Origin: an uncultured Caulobacterales bacterium
Lineage (GTDB): Bacteria > Pseudomonadota > Alphaproteobacteria > Caulobacterales > Caulobacteraceae
Assembly (NCBI GenBank): GCA_903858185.1
Contig: CAIOHT010000012.1
Coordinates: 124,001 to 188,000 of the forward strand
Direction: 5' to 3'
DNA: 64,000 nucleotides
Each line of letters begins with the position of its first letter. Positions within the stretch are counted from its first letter, which is position 1. Below the pieces are notes generated by a model. That model saw only the letters and a list, made by a program, of their open reading frames with translations. It did no database searches and had not been told where the DNA came from. Of the stretch, positions 53,059 to 63,222 are shown in pieces. The translations under genes and the position numbers were made by a program.

Positions 53059-54999
<1,941 letters not shown>

Positions 55000-55023
55000 T
55001 GCGGCCCTAGGAGCGGACACGCC

Positions 55024-55605
55024 ATGCGCCGGATGCTCCCCGCCCTGCTGCTGCTTCTGGCCGCCGGCCCGGCCCGGGCCGACTGGACACTGGACGACGC
55101 GGCCCTGCGCCAGCTCTCCCGAGGCGCGGTGCATGCCGAGGTGCATCCGGACGGCGGCGGCGTGTCGGGCGTGGTGTTCGGCGCCGTCGAGATCGACGCG
55201 CCGCCGGCCGTCGTCTGGCGGACCATCACCGACTGCGGCCGCGCCGGACGGATGGCGCCCAGCGTCAAGTCGTGCCGCATCACCACAAGCGATCCGGAGG
55301 GGCGCTGGGACGTGCGCGAGATGACCGTCCGCAGCGGGATCATGCCGGCCTTCCGCACCGAGTTTCGCTCCGACTTCACGCCGTTGCGGTCGATCCGCTT
55401 CCGCTGCACGGCGGGAGACATCCGCACCTGCAGGGGCGAGTGGCGGCTCGAGCCGCTGGCCGGCGGCCGAACCCGGGTGCTCTACGAGAACCGCGCCAGC
55501 TCGCCCTTCCCGGCGCCCGCAATCGTCGCCCGGGCCGCCATGCGCCTGGACCTCGCCGACGCCCTGCGCGCCCTGCGCCGGGAAGCGGAGTCGAGAGTCC
55601 CCTAG
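55024..55605 (+). CDS. Exported START/SRPBCC-like protein
   Basis: A 193-residue exported protein with a signal peptide (MRRMLPALLLLLAAGPARA). Residues 50-185 look like a START/polyketide-cyclase lipid-binding fold: VEIDAPPAVVWRTITDCGRA, then VREMTVRSGIMPAFRTEFRSDF and GEWRLEPLAGGRTRVLYENR. Such domains carry hydrophobic ligands. Four bases overlap with the convergent hydrolase stop. Specific role unknown. Confidence 0.82.
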   Translation: MRRMLPALLLLLAAGPARADWTLDDAALRQLSRGAVHAEVHPDGGGVSGVVFGAVEIDAPPAVVWRTITDCGRAGRMAPSVKSCRITTSDPEGRWDVREMTVRSGIMPAFRTEFRSDFTPLRSIRFRCTAGDIRTCRGEWRLEPLAGGRTRVLYENRASSPFPAPAIVARAAMRLDLADALRALRREAESRVP

Positions 55606-56636
55606 CGCGCTGTTGAAGCGCTGGAGGGCGCCGCACCGAGTCGGCTGTTGAAGAAGGCCACGACCTGCCGGTTGAACGTCTGGTGGAAGGCCCTGCGGTC
55701 AAAGCCCTTCGGATCAGCGCAGAGCATCGGCGGCAGGAGCAGTCCGGCAAGCCCGCAGGGCGACAGGAACGAAAGATGCGCCGCGCCCGGGACCCGACGA
55801 TAGTCTGGCGGCGTCGGCAGCAGATCGCGAACGCGGTCGGCGTTGGTCGCTGCCGGCGCCGTCACGTCCTGGTCCCCGATCCACAGCTGGACGGGCGCGG
55901 ACACCGCCGCCAGGCCCAGGTGGTCGAAGGCGAAGCCGAAGCCGGGTGCCGCGACTACCGCGGCCTTTACGCGAGGGTCATGGGCCCACCCCTGCGCCGC
56001 CGGGCCGGGCTTGATCAGCTTGCAGACCAGTTCCGGTGTCTTTGCACAGTGGGTCGGCACGCGACCCATGTCCGGCCTCCCGCCGACGACGACCAGCCCT
56101 GTCGTCCCCCCGGCCGAGAAGCCGAACAGGCCCAGCCGGCCGGAATCCAGCCGGGACCGGCCCGACCATTCCCGCAGCAGGAAGTCGTTGACCCGGATGA
56201 CCTGCCGCGCCCGTCCCTCGATCCATCGGGGCGTTCCCACGTCCGTGTCGTCGCGAAAGTTGTCTCCGGCATGCTGGGGCAACGCCACCAGATAGCCGGC
56301 CTCTGCCAGGGCGAGCGCGGTGTCGAGATGGCTCAGGGAGGAGCCGCCCGTGCCGTGCGACATGACGACGACCGGCAAGTGTTCGCCGGCGAAAACCCCG
56401 CCCCTGGCCAGCCGGATCGCACCGGCGCCGGCCAGCATCAGCTGCGGCCTGCTCGAGGTCGGATAGATCAGGACCACCGGGATCGGCGGATGGTTCGCGT
56501 CTGTGACCATCTCCTGCCGGATGCCCAGTGGCCGGGCGGGCGTTACGGCGGTGGCGAACACCACGCCGGCCAGGGTCAGGGCGGCAAGCACCGCGAGGCC
56601 GGTCAGAAGGCCGGCGATCCTGAGCGCGATCTTCAT
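55602..56636 (-). CDS. Dienelactone-hydrolase-like alpha/beta hydrolase, membrane-anchored
   Basis: A 344-residue alpha/beta hydrolase. An N-terminal membrane helix or uncleaved signal (LLTGLAVLAALTLAGVVFATAV) leads to the hydrolase: VVVMSHGTGGSS oxyanion region, GFSAGGTTG nucleophile elbow (Ser), WIGDQD acid and GAAHLSF His. It fits the predicted dienelactone hydrolase group (COG4188). Its ATG overlaps the TetR gene stop, so the two are cotranscribed, making this hydrolase a probable target of TetR control. Confidence 0.85.
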   Translation of the reverse strand: MKIALRIAGLLTGLAVLAALTLAGVVFATAVTPARPLGIRQEMVTDANHPPIPVVLIYPTSSRPQLMLAGAGAIRLARGGVFAGEHLPVVVMSHGTGGSSLSHLDTALALAEAGYLVALPQHAGDNFRDDTDVGTPRWIEGRARQVIRVNDFLLREWSGRSRLDSGRLGLFGFSAGGTTGLVVVGGRPDMGRVPTHCAKTPELVCKLIKPGPAAQGWAHDPRVKAAVVAAPGFGFAFDHLGLAAVSAPVQLWIGDQDVTAPAATNADRVRDLLPTPPDYRRVPGAAHLSFLSPCGLAGLLLPPMLCADPKGFDRRAFHQTFNRQVVAFFNSRLGAAPSSASTAR

Positions 56637-57220
56637 GGAGTGACTCCCCCGTTGTCGGGCGCAAAGGCCCGCAGGCCATTGGCGATGGCCATCTGATAGA
56701 TCAGGCGGAACTGGCCCGGGCTGCTGAAGCGCCCGGCGCGGTCCATGGACACCAGGCCCTGCGCCAGGGCCGACAGGGTCAGGGCGATATCGAGCGACGG
56801 CGCGTCCCGCAGACGACCGTGGGCCCGGGCGTCGTTGATTCGGGCGGTGATCCGGCTGATCACCCGCGACGAGCCACCCGCGAAATCATCCGGAAACTGC
56901 TTCGCCTGGCTGGCCCGCGACAGGAAGGCGGCGTCGAAGCGATGGGGGTCCTCGACAGCGAAGTCCAGAAAGGCGGCCAGAACCTGTTCCAGCCAGGCCA
57001 GCGGATCGACCTCGTCGACCGCGACCACCCGGGCCTCCCAGGCGTCAAAGCCGTCCAGCATCAGGGCGTCGATCAGGGAGTCCTTGGTCGGGAAGTGACG
57101 ATAGATGGCCATGGTCGACAGACCGGCGTCTTTCGCCACGGTCCGCATCGACAGGCCGTCGAGGCCGTCCCGCTCGAAGGTGGTTCTGGCTGCCTGAAAG
57201 ATGCGATCACGCGTCGTCAT
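56633..57220 (-). CDS. TetR-family regulator
   Basis: A 195-residue TetR-type repressor. The HTH region is TRDRIFQAARTTFERDGLDGLSMRTVAKDAGLSTMAIYRHFPTKDSL, and the C-terminal half is a ligand-binding helical domain. The start at 57220 (MTT) is chosen over 57256 because the latter would read through the operator. Two GTGTACAC palindromes overlap the start region, so it likely represses its own operon including the hydrolase. Confidence 0.92.
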   Translation of the reverse strand: MTTRDRIFQAARTTFERDGLDGLSMRTVAKDAGLSTMAIYRHFPTKDSLIDALMLDGFDAWEARVVAVDEVDPLAWLEQVLAAFLDFAVEDPHRFDAAFLSRASQAKQFPDDFAGGSSRVISRITARINDARAHGRLRDAPSLDIALTLSALAQGLVSMDRAGRFSSPGQFRLIYQMAIANGLRAFAPDNGGVTP

Positions 57221-57257
57221 GTGTACACCATACACACTTCTGCGTACGGTGTACACA
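57220..57257. promoter_or_regulatory. TetR operator
   Basis: TGTGTACACC (57220-57229) and GGTGTACACA (57248-57257) are exact reverse complements; each contains the palindrome GTGTACAC. Two such sites 28 bp apart, directly at the repressor start, form a likely operator pair. Confidence 0.78.
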
Positions 57258-57325
57258 TCGGCTTGCGGAACGGCCCTCAGACCTCCTCGCCCGGCCCCTG
57301 CAGGCGGTGAGGGAGCCTCCTCGCC

Positions 57326-58033
57326 CTAGCGTGTGACCGTCTGGCGGTAGGGAATGTAGAGCGCCAGTTCCAGCGGCGCGGACTGGTACCAGGTCACCGG
57401 CAGGGTCAGGCCCTCGACCACCACGCTGTAGCCGTCCCCGAACGCCCTTGCCGTCCTGTTGGCGTCCGCCGCGACCAGACTGATGATGTCGCTGCGATAT
57501 TGCCCCGGGCCGATCAGCGTCAGGTCCCAGCCCCCGCTCATCAGCACCTCGGTGCGGCCGGTCTTCGGCGTCTTCTTCACGAAGGCCTCGATGCGGCCGG
57601 TGACCGAGTCGTAGGTGTCGGTCGGCAGTACACGCGTCTTCAGCGTCAGGGTCGCGGTGCTGGTATCGACCTTGGCGGCCGCGCGGATGATGCCGTCGAG
57701 ATCGGCGGCGTCGAACTTGCGCACGACGTCGTCGGTCTCGACCGCCAGTTCGATGCCGGCGGCGGCCGCGCCCTTTACCAGCGCCTGCAGCGTGGCCTTC
57801 AGTTCCGCCTTGCGCTGGACGGGGTCGCGCGTGTCGCACGTGACCTCGATACGGGTCAGGATGTTGTCGGCCCGCTTCTTCAGCACGATGGCCGGCGTTT
57901 CGGTCGGCTCGTAGTCCTGCATCCGTGAGCCGGTGACGACGATCTCCGAGACATCGCTGTCCTGGGCGACCGCGATCGGGCCGGCGACGAGCACCAGACT
58001 TGCGGCCAGGACGGCCAGGCGCGTGGCTTTCAT
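57326..58033 (-). CDS. Exported protein of unknown function, possible SIMPL-like fold
   Basis: A 235-residue protein with signal peptide MKATRLAVLAASLVLVAGPIAVAQ. Just after it comes SEIVVTGSRMQDYEP, the same kind of motif that opens TonB-dependent receptor plugs, but no plug or barrel follows. The rest (KKRADNILTRIEVTCDTRDPVQRKAEL, then GIELAVETDDVVRKF) resembles the SIMPL/DUF541 style of periplasmic domain, weakly. Upstream of the TetR operator region, separated by 69 bp. Function not known. Confidence 0.7.
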   Translation of the reverse strand: MKATRLAVLAASLVLVAGPIAVAQDSDVSEIVVTGSRMQDYEPTETPAIVLKKRADNILTRIEVTCDTRDPVQRKAELKATLQALVKGAAAAGIELAVETDDVVRKFDAADLDGIIRAAAKVDTSTATLTLKTRVLPTDTYDSVTGRIEAFVKKTPKTGRTEVLMSGGWDLTLIGPGQYRSDIISLVAADANRTARAFGDGYSVVVEGLTLPVTWYQSAPLELALYIPYRQTVTR

Positions 58034-58167
58034 GGAAACCTCCCGTTGATTTGCATCGAGCCTGAACTCGGGCCGGCCCTCCGTCCAGCCGCCACATGAC
58101 AGGACCGTAAGGTTTCGCCGCCGCCGCCCGGTGCTAGGGTCCGCGCACAGTTCATCCGGAGTTCTCC

Positions 58168-61023
58168 ATGCGCCGTCCGGCCAAGGCCCTTCTGCTCGCT
58201 CTCGCCCTGTCGTCCTCGGCCCTCGCGCCTCTGGCCTGGGCCCAGACCGCCCCCGCCCCGGCCGTCGCCTCCGCCCCGGCGGAGGTGCCGCCGATCGGTT
58301 TCAAGAGCCGCGTCCTCGCCAACGGGATGAAGGTCTTCTACTCGGCCGACCGCACGACCCCGAACGTCACGGTCCAGGTCTGGTACGGCGTCGGCGCCAA
58401 GGACGATCCGGCCGGCCGCTCGGGCTTCGCCCACCTGTTCGAACACCTGATGTTCAAGGCCACCCGCGACCTGCCGGCGGAGTCCTTCGACCGGATGACC
58501 GACGACGTCGGCGGCTTCAACAACGCCTCCACCTGGTCGGACTTCACCAACTATTACGAGGTCGTGCCGGCCAGCCACCTGGAGCGGATCCTGTGGGCCG
58601 AGTCCCAGCGCATCGGCTCGCTCGTCGTCGACGAGGCCACCTTCAAGTCCGAACGGGACGTGGTGAAGGAGGAGCTGCGCCTGCGGGTGCTGTCCGACCC
58701 CTACGGCCGGTTCTTCCGGATCGTCATTCCGGACGCCAGCTACACGACCCATCCCTACAAGCGCCCCGGCATCGGCTCGATCGAGGACCTTGACGCCGCA
58801 ACCGTCGACGACGTGCTGGCCTTCCACGCCACCTACTACCGGCCGGACAACGCCGCCCTGATCGTGGTCGGCAACTTCGATGAGGCCGAGCTGAACGGCT
58901 GGATCGACAAGTATCTCGCGCCGCTGAAGACGCCCAAGGCGCCGCTGCCGCGCGTGACCGTTCGCGAGCCGGCCCGCACGGCGGCCCGCACCGTCACGGC
59001 CTACGCGCCGAACGTGCCGCTGCCGGCGGTTGCCATCTCCTGGCAGGGGCCGGCGGCCTCTGATCCGGACGCCGCAGCCCTGGTCGTGCTCGACGCCATC
59101 CTGTCGGGCGGCAAATCCTCGCGGCTCTACAACAGCCTGGTCTATGACCAGCAGCTGGCCCAGGCCGCCTTCTCCAGCGCCAGCCTGAACGCCCAGCCGG
59201 GCCAGTTCTACGTCGGCGCCATCATGGCCGGCGGCAAGACGATCGAGGAGGGCCAGGCGGCCCTGATGGCCGAGGTGCGCCGTCTGCGCGACGCCCCGCC
59301 GACCGAGGCCGAACTGGCCGAGGCCCGGACCGAGATGATCGCCAGCGCCGTGCGCGACCGCGAAACCATCGACGGCCGCGCCTTCTCGCTCGGCTACGCC
59401 CTGATCATGGAAGGCGACGCGGCCAAGGCCAACACCGGCATCGCCGAACTCCAGGCCGTCACCGCCGCCGATGTCCAGCGCGTGGCGCGCAAATACCTCG
59501 CTGACGACCGCCTTGTGGTCATCCGCTACCTCGACGAAGGCCAGCGCCCCGCCGGCGAGGTCGCCCCCGCGCCCGCCCGGGTCAAGCCGGTCAAGTCGCC
59601 GAAGTTCAAGGGCCAGGTGTTCACCCTTGCGCCGGAAGGCGAACGCGTGGCCCCGCCGCCGCTGGGGGCGCCCGTCGCTCCGGTCCTGCCGGTCGCCTCG
59701 GAGAAGACCCTCGCCAATGGCCTGCGCGTGATCGTCGCGCGCAGCAGCGACCTGCCGCTCGTCACCGCCGAACTGACCGTCCGCTCCGGCGCAGCGGTTG
59801 ATCCGGCCGACCGGGCCGGGGCCTCGGCCATGATGGCCGAGTTGCTGACCGAGGGCACGACGACTCGCAGCTCCGTGGACATCTCGAGCCAGACCGAGGC
59901 CCTCGGCGCGGACCTGTCGGCCGGCTCGGGCTGGGAGTCCTCGTCGGTGACGCTCAACGTCATGCCGCAGAACCTGAAGACCGCCATGGGCATCATGGCC
60001 GACGTGACGCTGAACCCGGCCTTCGCCCAGACCGAGCTGGACCGCGTGCGCGACCAGTCCCTCGACGGCTTCTCGGTGTCGTTGAAGCGGCCCGGCACGG
60101 TCGCCGGCTTCATCACCCCGACCATCATCTACAGCGGCTCGTCCTACGGCCACGTGGCCGGCGGCACGCCCGGCTCGCTGCCGAAGCTGACCCGCGCCGA
60201 CCTGCTGGCGATCCACAACACCTGGTGGCGGCCGGACAATGCGGTGCTGGTCATCGTCGGTGACCTGACCCCGGAACAGGGCTTCGCCCTGGCGGAATCA
60301 GCCTTCGGCGGCTGGACCCGTCCGACCGCGCCGCTGCCGGCCCTGCCGACCGCCGACGCCAACACCCCGGTGCGCAACGTGATCATCGACATGCCGGGCG
60401 CCGGCCAGGCGGCCGTCACCCTCGCCCGTCGCGGCATCGCCCGCAGCGACCCGCGCTACTATGCCGGCGTGGTGGCCAACGCCATGCTCGGCAGTGGCCT
60501 GTCCTCGCGCCTGAACCAGGAGATCCGGGTCAAGCGCGGCCTCGCCTACGGCGCCGGCTCCAGCCTGTCGGCGCGGCGGATCGTCGGCGGCTTCACCGCC
60601 TCGACCCAGACCAAGAATGAGTCGGCCGCCCAGGTCGTCGGCCTGATCCGTCAGGAACTGGCCGGCATGGCCACGATCCCGGCGACCCCGGCCGAGCTGA
60701 CGGCCCGCAAATCGGCGCTGGTCGGCGACTTCGGCCGTGACATCGGCACCACCGACGGCCTGGCCGGCATGCTCGGCGGACTGGCGGTCTACAACATCGA
60801 CCTGGGCGAGATGAACCTGTTCACCGGCAAGGTCGAGGCCGTCACCGCCGCGGACGTCTCGGCCTTCTCCGCCGACGTTCTCGACCCGGCGAAGGCCAGC
60901 GTGGTCATCGCCGGCGACGCCAGCAAGTTCGGGCCGGATATCAAGACTGCCGTCCCGAACGCCACGGTCATCCCGATCGGCGACCTCGACCTCGACAGCC
61001 CGACGCTGAAGAAGGGGCCGTAG
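58168..61023 (+). CDS. Two-domain M16 zinc metallopeptidase
   Basis: A 951-residue exported M16 (pitrilysin/insulinase) peptidase with signal peptide ending WAQ. The first domain holds the inverted zinc motif HLFEH (His89, Glu92, His93) and the distal Glu in SERDVVKEEL; the second M16 half (from about residue 510) has lost the motif, the normal active/inactive pairing. Repeated phrase RVIVARS and FGGWTRP fit. Likely periplasmic degradation of peptides. ATG preceded by a CCGGAG site. Confidence 0.93.
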   Translation: MRRPAKALLLALALSSSALAPLAWAQTAPAPAVASAPAEVPPIGFKSRVLANGMKVFYSADRTTPNVTVQVWYGVGAKDDPAGRSGFAHLFEHLMFKATRDLPAESFDRMTDDVGGFNNASTWSDFTNYYEVVPASHLERILWAESQRIGSLVVDEATFKSERDVVKEELRLRVLSDPYGRFFRIVIPDASYTTHPYKRPGIGSIEDLDAATVDDVLAFHATYYRPDNAALIVVGNFDEAELNGWIDKYLAPLKTPKAPLPRVTVREPARTAARTVTAYAPNVPLPAVAISWQGPAASDPDAAALVVLDAILSGGKSSRLYNSLVYDQQLAQAAFSSASLNAQPGQFYVGAIMAGGKTIEEGQAALMAEVRRLRDAPPTEAELAEARTEMIASAVRDRETIDGRAFSLGYALIMEGDAAKANTGIAELQAVTAADVQRVARKYLADDRLVVIRYLDEGQRPAGEVAPAPARVKPVKSPKFKGQVFTLAPEGERVAPPPLGAPVAPVLPVASEKTLANGLRVIVARSSDLPLVTAELTVRSGAAVDPADRAGASAMMAELLTEGTTTRSSVDISSQTEALGADLSAGSGWESSSVTLNVMPQNLKTAMGIMADVTLNPAFAQTELDRVRDQSLDGFSVSLKRPGTVAGFITPTIIYSGSSYGHVAGGTPGSLPKLTRADLLAIHNTWWRPDNAVLVIVGDLTPEQGFALAESAFGGWTRPTAPLPALPTADANTPVRNVIIDMPGAGQAAVTLARRGIARSDPRYYAGVVANAMLGSGLSSRLNQEIRVKRGLAYGAGSSLSARRIVGGFTASTQTKNESAAQVVGLIRQELAGMATIPATPAELTARKSALVGDFGRDIGTTDGLAGMLGGLAVYNIDLGEMNLFTGKVEAVTAADVSAFSADVLDPAKASVVIAGDASKFGPDIKTAVPNATVIPIGDLDLDSPTLKKGP

Positions 61024-61028
61024 CACCA

Positions 61029-61143
61029 AATCCGCTCATCCCGGCGAAGGCCGGGACCCAGATCACAAGATGCGGTGTCTCGGTTACATCCTGACCACCG
61101 AACCTGAATCTGGGCCCCGGCCTTCGCCGGCGTGAGCGGGATT
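61029..61143. repeat. CCGGCGA-GGCCGGG inverted-repeat element, copy 2
   Basis: Left arm 61029-61063 and right arm 61108-61143 are almost exact reverse complements (CCCGGCGAAGGCCGGGACCC against GGGCCCCGGCCTTCGCCGG), enclosing a 44-base core. It fills the gap between the M16 gene and the aminotransferase, just before the latter's likely start. Same family as 10682-10786. Confidence 0.8.
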
Positions 61144-61183
61144 GAGGTTGCGCCAGCCTCCGTTTCACGCTGTTACCGCCCCC

Positions 61184-62362
61184 ATGACCGCGCAGATCGA
61201 CCCGTTCCACGCCATCGCCATCAGCCGGCTGGCGCACCAGCTCAAGGCCGAGGGACGCTCGATCATCCATATGGAGTTCGGCCAGCCTTCGACGGGCGCG
61301 CCGGCGGCGGCGATCGCGGCGGCCCACCATGTGCTCGACACCGACGGCATGGGCTACTGGGAGAGCCCGGCCCTGCGCGCACGGATCGTGCAGCACTATC
61401 GCGAGACCTACGGTGTCGCCGTCGAGGAAAACCGGATCATCCTGACCTGCGGCGCCTCGCCGGCGCTGGTTCTGGCCCTGCTGTCGGCCTTTTCGCCGGG
61501 CGAGCGGGTGGCCCTGGCCCGGCCCGGCTACGTCGCCTACCGCAACACGCTCAAGGCCCTGCGGATGGAGCCGGTGGAGATCGCCTGTGGCGCCGACAGC
61601 GGCTTCCAGCTGACGGCGGCGCACCTGGCGGCGCTCGACCCGGCGCCCGCCGGCGTGATCATCGCCAGCCCGGCCAACCCGACCGGCACGATCATTCCCG
61701 CCGCTGAACTGCAGGCCATTGCCGAGGTTTGCCGTGCACGGAACATCCGCATTGTCTCGGACGAGATCTATCACGGCCTGAGCTACGTCGAGCCCTGCCA
61801 CTCGATCCTCGAGTTTGAGCCGACCGCCCTGGTGGTCAACAGCTTCAGCAAATACTTCAGCATGGTCGCCTGGCGGCTGGGCTGGCTGCTGGCCCCGGCG
61901 GACCTGATCGCCAGCGCCCGCGCCTATGTCGGCAACCTGTTCCTCACCGCGCCGTCGCTGAGCCAGCACGCGGGCCTGGCCGCCATGGATGCGACCGCCG
62001 AGCTCGACGGCCATGTCGAGGTCTATCGTCGCAACCGCGCTCTGCTTCTGGAGGCCCTGCCGTCACTGGGTCTGGCCGATATCGCCCCGCCGGACGGCGC
62101 CTTCTACATCTACGCCAGCGTCGCCCATCTGACCGACGACAGCCTGGCCTTCTGCATGGACCTGCTGCGCGACACCGGCGTCGCCATCGCCTCGGGCGTC
62201 GACTTCGACCCCGTCGAGGGCCGGCGCTTCATCCGGATCAGCTTCGCGGTGTCTACGCCGGAAGTGGAGGAAGCCCTGACCCGGCTGCGCCCCTGGTTCG
62301 CGGCGCGCGGCCAGGGGACATGTACCGAAAGTACGTGTCCCCCAAACCAGCAGCTCGATTAG
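61184..62362 (+). CDS. Class I/II PLP aminotransferase with repeat-derived C-terminus
   Basis: A 392-residue fold-type I aminotransferase. GFQ-PSTGAP binding, SPANPTGT, the Asp-Tyr YHGLSY and the Lys motif NSFSKYFSMVAWRLGW are intact. Substrate is unknown. The last 17 or so residues (GQGTCTESTCPPNQQLD) and the stop codon are encoded by the GGGGAC palindromic repeat, so the native C-terminus probably ended near ARG at 62312. Start at 61184 is preferred to the TTG-like upstream reading; no strong ribosome site is present. Confidence 0.88.
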   Translation: MTAQIDPFHAIAISRLAHQLKAEGRSIIHMEFGQPSTGAPAAAIAAAHHVLDTDGMGYWESPALRARIVQHYRETYGVAVEENRIILTCGASPALVLALLSAFSPGERVALARPGYVAYRNTLKALRMEPVEIACGADSGFQLTAAHLAALDPAPAGVIIASPANPTGTIIPAAELQAIAEVCRARNIRIVSDEIYHGLSYVEPCHSILEFEPTALVVNSFSKYFSMVAWRLGWLLAPADLIASARAYVGNLFLTAPSLSQHAGLAAMDATAELDGHVEVYRRNRALLLEALPSLGLADIAPPDGAFYIYASVAHLTDDSLAFCMDLLRDTGVAIASGVDFDPVEGRRFIRISFAVSTPEVEEALTRLRPWFAARGQGTCTESTCPPNQQLD

Positions 62363-62390
62363 GGGACACGTACCTTCGGTACATGTCCCC
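62314..62390. repeat. GGGGAC palindromic repeat (REPIN-like), copy 2
   Basis: Hairpin 1 (62314-62342) pairs GGGGAC-ATGTAC with GTACGT-GTCCCC; hairpin 2 (62362-62390) pairs GGGGAC and GTACC with GGTAC and GTCCCC. Shares 22 identical bases (62353-62374) with copy 1. It overlaps the aminotransferase stop and lies 7 bp from the convergent DUF1993 stop, so it may double as a transcription terminator. Confidence 0.88.
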
Positions 62391-62396
62391 GCGCCC

Positions 62397-62921
62397 TCAG
62401 CTCTTCAGCTTCAGCGCGCCGAGGAAGTAGCGCTTGCCGAGCGGCACGCCGTTGGCGCGCAGTACGTCGTAGGCGGTCGAGGCGTGGAAGTAGAAGTTGG
62501 GCAGCGAGAACGACAGCAGGAAGCCCTCGGCGGTGAACGGCATCTTCGTCGGGCCGAACTCGAAGGTCACGTCCTTGCCGGCGAGGGCGTTGACCTCGTC
62601 AGGCGTCAGGGCCCGCAGCGCCGCCTGGGTGTCGGCGATGATCTTGATCAGGCCTTCGTAGGTTTCCGGCATGGCCGGGCCGCCGACCGCCTTGAACAGG
62701 CCGACCTTCACCGCCTCGATGGCGCCGATGGAGTGGTGGGCGATCGAGGTGACCTGGAACGCCAGCGGCAGCATGTCGCCGGTCAGCCGCTTGCCGACCA
62801 GATCGTCCGGGTTCGCACCCTCGTCGGTGCAGTGCTTCAGCCCCCGGTCGAGGAAGCCCGCGGCGGCGTCGACGGTCTGGAGAAACTGGCCGACGGTGAT
62901 GTCATAGAGCGAGATGGTCAT
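62397..62921 (-). CDS. DUF1993 protein
   Basis: A 174-residue protein of the DUF1993 family (DinB-like four-helix fold): MTISLYDITVGQFLQ start, HCTDEG, DMLPLAFQVTSIAHHSIGA and a late LPNFYFHASTAYDVLRANGVPLGKRYFLG, whose His residues could hold a metal. Function is not established. Converges with the aminotransferase across the repeat. Confidence 0.85.
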   Translation of the reverse strand: MTISLYDITVGQFLQTVDAAAGFLDRGLKHCTDEGANPDDLVGKRLTGDMLPLAFQVTSIAHHSIGAIEAVKVGLFKAVGGPAMPETYEGLIKIIADTQAALRALTPDEVNALAGKDVTFEFGPTKMPFTAEGFLLSFSLPNFYFHASTAYDVLRANGVPLGKRYFLGALKLKS

Positions 62922-62998
62922 GGCGGTCGCGCCTCCCCGGTGCGTTGTTTTCGGAAACTGTGGGGACAGTGCCTGATCCCGCTACGCACGCGCAACCT

Positions 62999-63159
62999 TC
63001 CTCTCCCGCGAGGGAGAGGGGGGGCAGCCGGAGGCTGGTGGAGAGGGAAGCGGAGGTGTGAGCCGGGACGTCCGGACCGACAGCGCCACACTGTCGACCA
63101 CCGCGCCTCCCTCTCCACCAGGCTCCGCTTGGTCCCCCTCCCCCAATTGGGGGAGGAAA
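62999..63159. repeat. CTCTCCC-type palindromic element, copy 2
   Basis: The 301 bp between DUF1993 and the Hsp70-like gene hold no gene and contain this element: CCTCTCCCGCGAGGGAGAG, an internal AGCCGGAGGCT hairpin, and the inverted closing part CCCCCTCCCCCAATTGGGGG. It matches the outer layout of 9035-9183. A GGGGACAGTGCC fragment at 62962 looks like a GGGGAC-family remnant. Confidence 0.75.
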
Positions 63160-63222
63160 GCCTTGAATCTCATGCCAGCCAGCGTGCCGGACGGGTCAGC
63201 TTGGTCAAGGGCGGATCATCCC

